Shown: positions 6,671 through 10,697 of the stretch, piece by piece
How positions within the stretch are numbered: position 1 is the first letter of the stretch
Layout of the letters: each line of letters begins with the position of its first letter
Assembly: GCA_052034295.1 (NCBI GenBank)
Contig: JBPOIS010000174.1
Coordinates: 1 to 10,697 of the forward strand
DNA: 10,697 nt
Direction: 5' to 3'
From: JBPOIS01 sp052034295
Lineage (GTDB): Bacteria > Pseudomonadota > Gammaproteobacteria > Pseudomonadales > Moraxellaceae
Notes under the pieces: generated by a model
Database searches by the model: none
What the model saw: only the letters and a program-made list of their open reading frames with translations
Told to the model about the DNA's origin: nothing
Made by a program: the position numbers and the translations under genes

Positions 6671-8773
6671 ATGCCGGGATTCACCACCGGTCGTGTGGTC
6701 CTGCTGGGTCTGGCGCTGCTGGCTGCGGGCTGCTCCTCAGTCCGGGTCAGCAACCAGTCCAGCACCCAGACCCTGCTGGAGCGGCAGGCCAGCATTCTGG
6801 ACCGTGAGCGCATCAGTGAGCCCTCGCTGCGGACCCTGTCCCTGACTGGACAGGATCAGCCCACCTGTCTGGCCCGGCTGGCGGACTGTCTGAACCAGCT
6901 GCGCCAGGTGCCTGAGGTGGGGCTGGAGGATTATCTCAGCACCGCCAGTGAGCTGTATCTGGCCCACATGCAGGCCCTGCAGGGCCAGCTGGCCTGCCAG
7001 CCCGAACGCCCCGAGCAGAATGGCCAGCGGGTCAGCACTGGACTGGCTACACCCGGCGTGGTGCCGCTGGTGCCCACCCTCACCGCCGCACAGCGCCAGC
7101 AGTGCCAGCACGACCTCGAAGTCGCCACGCTCGAAGCAGTCCGCCATGCCTATGCCTACCTGTTTGCCCAGCCACGGCCCCTGAATGCCCGGCTGTTCAC
7201 CACCCGCCAGCAGCAGGTGCTGGGGTTTTATCACCTGGCCAGTGCGCGCTGGATCGAGCGGCACTGGGCCGCACTACAGGCGCGGTCGGTCACGGCCCTG
7301 CCGGTGGCCGCCACGGTGAGCATCCAGTCCACCACCCCATTGATCCAGAGCCCGGCCAGCGTGGACCTGATTGCCGCCAACACCCTGAATTTCAGTGGCC
7401 TGCGCAGCATCAACCGCCGTGACGGGCTGGGGGTGGAGTTCGTGGCCACCCTGCCGGAGCCTGCTGCCGATGCGCCCACCACCAGCGCCAGCCACCTGCA
7501 CCGCTCGACCTACATGCCGCTGACGGCGCTGATGCAGGTACAGGGCAACAGCCTGCAGGCGATCATGCGCAGCCAGCAGTTCGTGCTTAGCCTGCATGAC
7601 CCGCTGCAGACCGAACAGGTGGCGCTGCTGGGACAGACCTACCCGCTGGCGGCCAATTTTTCTGCCCCGTATGGGCTGTGGCTGGCACGCAATGACCTGA
7701 ACCGGCTGGCCTACCGGCATTTGCTGGGGGATTTTGGCGCGCATCAGGATTCGCGCCCGCAGCTGTACCTGCTGGAGCCATACGACCCGGACAAACGGGT
7801 GATCCTGCTGATCCATGGCATCGCCAGCAGTCCGGAAGCCTGGCTCAGCCTGACCAACGACATCCTCGGCGATCCGGTGCTGCGCCGCCATTATCAGGTG
7901 TGGCAGGTGTTTTACCCCACCAACCTGCCGATCCTGGAAAACCGCTACCAGATCCAGCAGCTGATCCGTGAGGCCTACCGGCAGACCGACCCACAGGGCC
8001 GACACCCGGCCAGCCAGCAGTCGGTATTGATTGGCCACAGCATGGGCGGGGTGATTGCGCGGATGCTGGTCAGTCCCACCGACCTCACGGCGGACATGCT
8101 GCCCAGCCTCAGTGCCCGTGAGCAGGCCCAGCTGAGGCAGGTGCCGGAGATTGCCGACCGGCTGCGGCTGTCACCCTTGCCGCAGGTGGGCCGGGCGGTT
8201 TTTGTGGCGGCGCCGTTCCGGGGCACCGACTATGCCGACAAATGGTTCACCCGGCTGATCCGGCGTACCCTGCAGTTGCCCGCGTCGTTTTCGGACCGGC
8301 TGGCGCGGCTGGTGAGCGGTTCGGGCCTGCCTGAATCCGTGCAGCAGTTGCTGCGCGCCAGTGGTGCGCTGAATCTGGAAAACGGCGCGTCGGACCTGTC
8401 GTCACAGTCACGCTTCAATCAGGTCACCCGCCATGTGCAGGTGCGGCCCGGCCTGCCCTTTCACCTGATGATGGGCCGCAGTGATCTCCGGGGACCGCTG
8501 GCGCAGTCCAGCGATGGCATCGTGCCCTATCAGAGCGCGCATCTGGACGGTGCAGTGTCCGAAAAAGTGCTGGAGGGCGGCCACAGCATCCAGCTGGCCC
8601 CCGAGGCCGTGGTGGAATTCCGGCGCATCCTGCGTCAGCATCTGATTGCGCTGGGGGACATGCCGCCGGAGTCCCGGCAGCTGCAGACGCTGGACAGTCC
8701 GCTGGGGCTGAGCCGTCCGGAAGCACCTTTGCCCAGGGCCCCGGCGGTGATGCCGGTGAGTCCGCAGCATTGA
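6671..8773 (+). CDS. Lipoprotein with C-terminal alpha/beta-hydrolase (lipase/esterase-like) domain
   Basis: A 700-residue predicted lipoprotein. The N-terminus is a hydrophobic signal ending in LLAAGC, so Cys21 should be lipidated and the protein anchored in the membrane, probably the outer one because Ser-Ser follow the Cys. Residues 22 to about 370 match no family I know; they contain four Cys (66, 73, 109, 145), the only ones besides Cys21, which could form two disulfides. From about 375 there is an alpha/beta-hydrolase fold: RVILLIHGIASSPEAW supplies the oxyanion His-Gly (382-383), GHSMGG the nucleophile Ser457, SDGIVP the acid Asp615 and EGGHSIQL the base His638, so the triad is complete. 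The closest general resemblance is to lipase/PGAP1-like hydrolases; the substrate (lipid, ester or thioester) is unknown. The last 45 residues are Pro-rich. The ATG lies 6 nt after the upstream stop with AAGGG overlapping that stop, so translation is probably coupled. Confidence 0.9.
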   Translation: MPGFTTGRVVLLGLALLAAGCSSVRVSNQSSTQTLLERQASILDRERISEPSLRTLSLTGQDQPTCLARLADCLNQLRQVPEVGLEDYLSTASELYLAHMQALQGQLACQPERPEQNGQRVSTGLATPGVVPLVPTLTAAQRQQCQHDLEVATLEAVRHAYAYLFAQPRPLNARLFTTRQQQVLGFYHLASARWIERHWAALQARSVTALPVAATVSIQSTTPLIQSPASVDLIAANTLNFSGLRSINRRDGLGVEFVATLPEPAADAPTTSASHLHRSTYMPLTALMQVQGNSLQAIMRSQQFVLSLHDPLQTEQVALLGQTYPLAANFSAPYGLWLARNDLNRLAYRHLLGDFGAHQDSRPQLYLLEPYDPDKRVILLIHGIASSPEAWLSLTNDILGDPVLRRHYQVWQVFYPTNLPILENRYQIQQLIREAYRQTDPQGRHPASQQSVLIGHSMGGVIARMLVSPTDLTADMLPSLSAREQAQLRQVPEIADRLRLSPLPQVGRAVFVAAPFRGTDYADKWFTRLIRRTLQLPASFSDRLARLVSGSGLPESVQQLLRASGALNLENGASDLSSQSRFNQVTRHVQVRPGLPFHLMMGRSDLRGPLAQSSDGIVPYQSAHLDGAVSEKVLEGGHSIQLAPEAVVEFRRILRQHLIALGDMPPESRQLQTLDSPLGLSRPEAPLPRAPAVMPVSPQH

Positions 8774-8777
8774 GGGC

Positions 8778-8805
8778 TGTACAGAACGCAGAGTTTTGCT
8801 AAGAT
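8778..8805 (+). promoter_or_regulatory. Candidate extended -10 promoter downstream of the hydrolase gene
   Basis: TGCTAAGAT (8797-8805) is a good extended -10 element, with TGTACA (8778-8783) as a weak -35 at 16-nt spacing. It lies just after the hydrolase stop and points toward the CRISPR leader. It could start a small transcript or contribute to array transcription; neither is shown. Confidence 0.35.
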
Positions 8806-8829
8806 CAGTCAGCGCGGTGCTGTCGAGGC

Positions 8830-8907
8830 ATGGCGGTATTGTATAACAACCGATTGCCGTCAGACGCCCCATCCAGTCTGGGTGATGCGCTGGACTGTGG
8901 CATGTGA
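8830..8907 (+). CDS. Possible 25-residue small protein or leader peptide
   Basis: A short frame begins ATG at 8830 (peptide starts MAVLYNNRLP, ends LDCGM) and stops with TGA at 8905-8907. It sits between the candidate promoter at 8778-8805 and a strong GC hairpin at 8914-8932, which is the layout of a small transcription unit. The only Shine-Dalgarno-like sequence, GAGG at 8825-8828, is one base from the ATG and too close. I do not recognise the peptide. The segment could equally be a non-coding RNA: CAGTC (8874-8878) pairs with GACTG (8893-8897). Low confidence. Confidence 0.2.
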   Translation: MAVLYNNRLPSDAPSSLGDALDCGM

Positions 8908-8913
8908 GACGCT

Positions 8914-8932
8914 GGGGGCGGGCTAAGCCCCC
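8914..8932 (+). terminator. GC-rich hairpin upstream of the CRISPR leader
   Basis: GGGGGC (8914-8919) pairs perfectly with GCCCCC (8927-8932) around a 7-nt loop. The following TGTTCTGG is not a T-run, so this is at best an inefficient intrinsic terminator. It marks the change from GC-rich sequence to the AT-rich leader. Confidence 0.4.
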
Positions 8933-8933
8933 T

Positions 8934-9064
8934 GTTCTGGACACCACCTGTCTCTTTTATTGATCATTTTTTGACCCAAAAACGTACAAAAAATGACCAT
9001 CTGAAAATCTTTGGAATGCCTACCTGCAAGCCTTTGATTTTGGGGATGAAAAAGAGGGGGGTGA
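8934..9064 (+). promoter_or_regulatory. CRISPR leader
   Basis: About 130 bp directly before the first perfect repeat, much more AT-rich than the flanking genes, with no open frame of note. Orientation is supported by repeat decay at the opposite end of the array and by the ATTAAGAC repeat terminus facing each spacer on this strand. It should hold the array promoter and the site where new spacers are added. It contains a 10-bp inverted repeat (listed separately) with TTGACC (8971-8976) inside it as a possible -35. The last 23 bases before the repeat (9042-9064) are purines except for two T. Confidence 0.75.
8964..8996. repeat. Perfect 10-bp inverted repeat in the CRISPR leader
   Basis: TCATTTTTTG (8964-8973) and CAAAAAATGA (8987-8996) are exact reverse complements separated by 13 nt. 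The centre-to-centre distance of the arms is 23 bp, about two helical turns, as expected for a dimeric DNA-binding protein. It lies 68 bp before the first repeat and overlaps the best -35-like sequence, so an operator for array transcription or a docking site for adaptation factors is plausible. A poor U-run makes a terminator unlikely. Confidence 0.7.
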
Positions 9065-9884
9065 GTCCGGAACATTTCCCAGACTTGATGGGATTAAGAC
9101 ACGAACGAGGATAGTCTCCCCTTCAATTGGGGAGAATTGTCCGGAACATTTCCCAGACTTGATGGGATTAAGACTCTACCACGTCGGTAGACTCCAGAAC
9201 GAGGTCTTGAGTCCGGAACATTTCCCAGACTTGATGGGATTAAGACCTTACAAGAGAGGCCATTTAAAGACTCAGAGAGGGTCCGGAACATTTCCCAGAC
9301 TTGATGGGATTAAGACAGCACAGTCCCGCTCATAATCCCAAGTTGAATCAGTCCGGAACATTTCCCAGACTTGATGGGATTAAGACTGATAATGGTAGTC
9401 TTTCGTTGGGTTGGCCTTGGGTCCGGAACATTTCCCAGACTTGATGGGATTAAGACGCCACACCGGTCCAGCCGGACCGCTTGTATGCCTTGTCCGGAAC
9501 ATTTCCCAGACTTGATGGGATTAAGACGTACCAACAGAAAATTCCGTGTGCGGATCTACACAGGTCCGGAACATTTCCCAGACTTGATGGGATTAAGACC
9601 CCGGCGTCCTGACAAGCGACACCCAAGCCAGCCCAGTCCGGAACATTTCCCAGACTTGATGGGATTAAGACGGGTGGGCCACTACGGTTACCTGCTGGCC
9701 TTCGGGTCCGGAACATTTCCCAGACTTGATGGGATTAAGACGTAAAACTCACGGAGAACAGTGAATTGCTCTTTAATGTCCGGAACATTTCCCAGACTTG
9801 ATGGGATTAAGACAACATGGCTTCAGTCCTTGCGCATTCTGCGCTTTAAGTCCGGAACATTTCCCAGACTTGATCGGGTGAGAC
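9065..9884 (+). CRISPR. CRISPR array: 12 repeats, 11 spacers, no adjacent cas genes
   Basis: Eleven identical 36-bp repeats (GTCCGGAACA...GGGATTAAGAC) start at 9065, 9139, 9211, 9281, 9351, 9421, 9492, 9564, 9636, 9706 and 9778; a degenerate twelfth starts at 9850. Spacers 1-11 are 38, 36, 34, 34, 34, 35, 36, 36, 34, 36 and 36 bp, all different. Inside each repeat TCCCA (positions 13-17) pairs with TGGGA (25-29) around a 7-nt loop, leaving ATTAAGAC as the likely 8-nt crRNA 5' handle. That fits cleavage at the stem base by a Cas6-type nuclease and so a class 1 system (type I or III); spacer length also allows this. The first bases hold the palindrome TCCGGA. Decay at the right end places the leader on the left and transcription on the plus strand. 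No cas gene lies within about 9 kb upstream, and tsaD follows downstream. Confidence 0.98.
9850..9884 (+). repeat. Degenerate terminal repeat (repeat 12)
   Basis: The first 25 bases are identical to the consensus; then GGGATTAAGAC is replaced by CGGGTGAGAC. The TCCCA/TGGGA stem and the ATTAAGAC handle are both disrupted. Loss at the 3' end is typical of the oldest, leader-distal repeat, and no spacer needs to be processed from it. Confidence 0.95.
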
Positions 9885-10024
9885 CGAAACAAAGCCTTGC
9901 TTTGTTAAGCCGCAAGGCAAGGCCGTTAGGCCGCGCAGAGCCCAAGCCGGAAGGAATTACCGGCAAGGCAAAGGGCTGTGCCCGAACCGTGGGAATGTGT
10001 TGGCTTCGACTTCGCTCAGCCTAC
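9885..10024. other. Structured non-coding segment between two degenerate repeats
   Basis: About 140 bp with no convincing gene but dense pairing: AACAAAG (9888-9894) with CTTTGTT (9900-9906); alternatively GCCTTGC (9894-9900) with GCAAGGC (9912-9918); GCCGG (9946-9950) with CCGGC (9960-9964), enclosed by GCAGAGCCC (9935-9943) against GGGCTGTGC (9973-9981), 8 of 9 pairs. GCAAGGCAA occurs at 9912-9920 and 9963-9971. The ends carry an imperfect inverted repeat (GAAAC at 9886-9890, GTTTC at 10025-10029). It may be a small inserted element or an untranslated RNA; identity unknown. Confidence 0.5.
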
Positions 10025-10060
10025 GTTTCAAACATTTCCCAGACTTGATCCGGGTGAGTG
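10025..10060 (+). repeat. Detached degenerate CRISPR repeat (repeat 13)
   Basis: AACATTTCCCAGACTTGAT at 10031-10049 is a 19-base exact match to consensus positions 7-25, in register with GT at 10025-10026. Its altered tail, CCGGGTGAG, matches the altered tail of repeat 12 rather than the consensus. It starts 175 bp after repeat 12, too far for one normal spacer. Confidence 0.85.
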
Positions 10061-10127
10061 AGGCCAAACAGTGCCCTGCTGATGTTGACCTGACCTCACC
10101 CGCCCCTTCCGGCGTCGCTCAGGGCAC
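10051..10127. repeat. Two interleaved 8-bp inverted repeats in the trailer
   Basis: CGGGTGAG (10051-10058) is the reverse complement of CTCACCCG (10095-10102), and GTGCCCTG (10071-10078) of CAGGGCAC (10120-10127). The arms interleave, so a transcript could form one helix or the other, or both as a pseudoknot. They lie just past the tsaD stop on that gene's strand. No T-run accompanies either, so they are not obvious intrinsic terminators. The rest of 10061-10140 holds nothing else I recognise. Confidence 0.55.
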
Positions 10128-10140
10128 GGCAGCGCCTGCT

Positions 10141-10697
10141 TTAACTGATCGGCTCCAGCGCCTCCAGCGACCACCTTGGCGTGGTGGTCACCGCCAGACC
10201 ATCCTGCTGTCCGGCCCGCAGCCGCTGCCAGCCGGCAAAGGCGATCATCGCGCCATTGTCGGTACACAGGGCCGGTTCGGCGTAATGCACACGCGCGCTG
10301 ATTTTGGCCAACTGCTGTTCCAGCCGCTCACGCAGCAGCCGGTTGGCACTCACCCCCCCGGCAATCACCAGCCGCTTCTGGCCGGTTTGCTGGAGCGCCT
10401 TGAGGCATTTTTTCACCAGTGTATCGACCATCGCCTCCTGAAAGCTCGCGGCCAGATCGGCCTCGCGGCCCTGCCCACGCACGGCGGCATAGCGGGTCAT
10501 CACGGCGGTTTTCATGCCACTGAACGAAAAATCCAGACCCTGATGCATCAGCGGCCGGGGCAAATCAAACGCCCTGGGGTCACCCTGCTCAGCCAGCCGG
10601 GCAATCTGCGGTCCACCCGGATAAGGCAGATCCAGCAGCTTGGCCACCTTGTCAAAGGCTTCGCCAGCGGCATCGTCGATGGACTCGCCCAGCAGGG
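10141..10697 (-). CDS. tsaD: tRNA threonylcarbamoyladenosine transferase TsaD, C-terminal part
   Basis: TsaD transfers the threonylcarbamoyl group to A37 of ANN-decoding tRNAs (t6A), acting with TsaB and TsaE in the cytoplasm. The minus-strand frame is open from the window edge to a TAA at 10141-10143, giving about 184 residues, roughly the last 55% of a usual protein of about 337. The sequence enters at LLGESIDDAAGEAFDK and continues through LPYPGGP, LDFSFSGMKTA, VIAGGVSANRLLRERL and CTDNGAMIAFAGW, all hallmark segments in the right order; the Asp of CTDNGAM (codon 10258-10260) is the family's C-terminal metal ligand. The first half, with the HxxxH metal motif, lies beyond the window. The GTG at 10647 is not the start, because homology continues upstream of it. 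The gene converges on the CRISPR trailer. Confidence 0.96.
   Translation of the reverse strand, partial: LLGESIDDAAGEAFDKVAKLLDLPYPGGPQIARLAEQGDPRAFDLPRPLMHQGLDFSFSGMKTAVMTRYAAVRGQGREADLAASFQEAMVDTLVKKCLKALQQTGQKRLVIAGGVSANRLLRERLEQQLAKISARVHYAEPALCTDNGAMIAFAGWQRLRAGQQDGLAVTTTPRWSLEALEPIS

Noticed and set aside
9094..9745. Several open frames of 65-124 codons across the array, with repeated peptides such as FPRLDGIKT and VLIPSSLGNVPD
   Set aside because: These are translations of the CRISPR repeat on both strands. The periodicity is that of the repeat and the intervening residues come from unrelated spacers.
9065..9884. Assignment of the array to one exact CRISPR subtype
   Set aside because: Repeat length, stem and ATTAAGAC end fit several class 1 subtypes, and no cas gene is present to decide. 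Naming one would be guesswork.
9923..9931. GTTAGGC resembling an integron attC core site
   Set aside because: A single 7-base match to a loose consensus, with no correctly placed partner core, cassette genes or integrase. Chance is enough.
9761..10048. 95-codon plus-strand frame running from the array end into the trailer
   Set aside because: It starts in a spacer, passes through two repeats and has no Shine-Dalgarno sequence or recognisable motif; the nucleotide features explain it better.
10025..10060. tracrRNA-like anti-repeat implying a type II system
   Set aside because: The repeat copy is in the same orientation as the array rather than complementary to it, no cas9 is present, and the repeat has its own internal stem. 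Decay of a terminal repeat is the simpler reading.

Overview
The window looks like chromosomal DNA from a GC-rich gammaproteobacterium. DnaE, TrmJ and TsaD all align by eye with their E. coli counterparts, and the general feel is Pseudomonadales/Moraxellaceae-like. That placement is inference from protein resemblance and gene content; no search was run. About nine tenths of the window is conserved or ordinary cellular genes. The unusual part is a CRISPR locus between about 8.8 and 10.1 kb.

Layout. (1) 2-3487 (+): dnaE, catalytic subunit of DNA polymerase III, missing only a few N-terminal codons at the window edge. (2) 3488-3638: intergenic, with two hairpins that could end dnaE transcription and a candidate promoter. 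(3) 3639-5601 (+): a tight three-gene unit made of a stand-alone Hpt phosphotransfer protein, the tRNA methyltransferase gene trmJ (5-nt gap) and the serine acetyltransferase gene cysE (ATGA overlap), closed by an intrinsic terminator. (4) 5747-8773 (+): a two-gene envelope unit, an exported Ala/Pro-rich TPR-like protein followed after 6 nt by a 700-residue lipoprotein with a C-terminal alpha/beta-hydrolase domain carrying a complete Ser-Asp-His triad. (5) 8774-9064: a possible very small transcription unit and then the AT-rich CRISPR leader, which holds a perfect 10-bp inverted repeat. (6) 9065-9884: a CRISPR array with eleven identical 36-bp repeats, a degenerate twelfth and eleven spacers of 34-38 bp. 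(7) 9885-10140: a non-coding, hairpin-rich trailer containing a thirteenth, strongly degenerate repeat. (8) 10141-10697 (-): the C-terminal part of tsaD, converging on the array.

How it fits together. dnaE, trmJ and tsaD are housekeeping genes for replication and tRNA modification (position 32 and position 37), and cysE starts cysteine synthesis. None has an obvious link to the CRISPR array. No cas gene, nor any recognisable cas fragment, lies in the window, so the array must rely on Cas proteins encoded elsewhere or be an orphan. The repeat has a short internal stem and ends in ATTAAGAC. That is the layout expected for Cas6-type processing of plus-strand transcripts (class 1, type I or III); the subtype cannot be settled here.

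The best lead is that several spacers are themselves hairpin sequences: perfect 7-, 6- and 6-bp inverted repeats in spacers 1, 2 and 6, and 5-bp ones in spacers 9 and 11. This is more than I would expect by chance and raises the possibility that spacers were captured from structured nucleic acid such as transcription terminators or RNA. The second lead is the trailer, where a structured segment of about 140 bp separates two terminal repeats that share the same altered 3' end.
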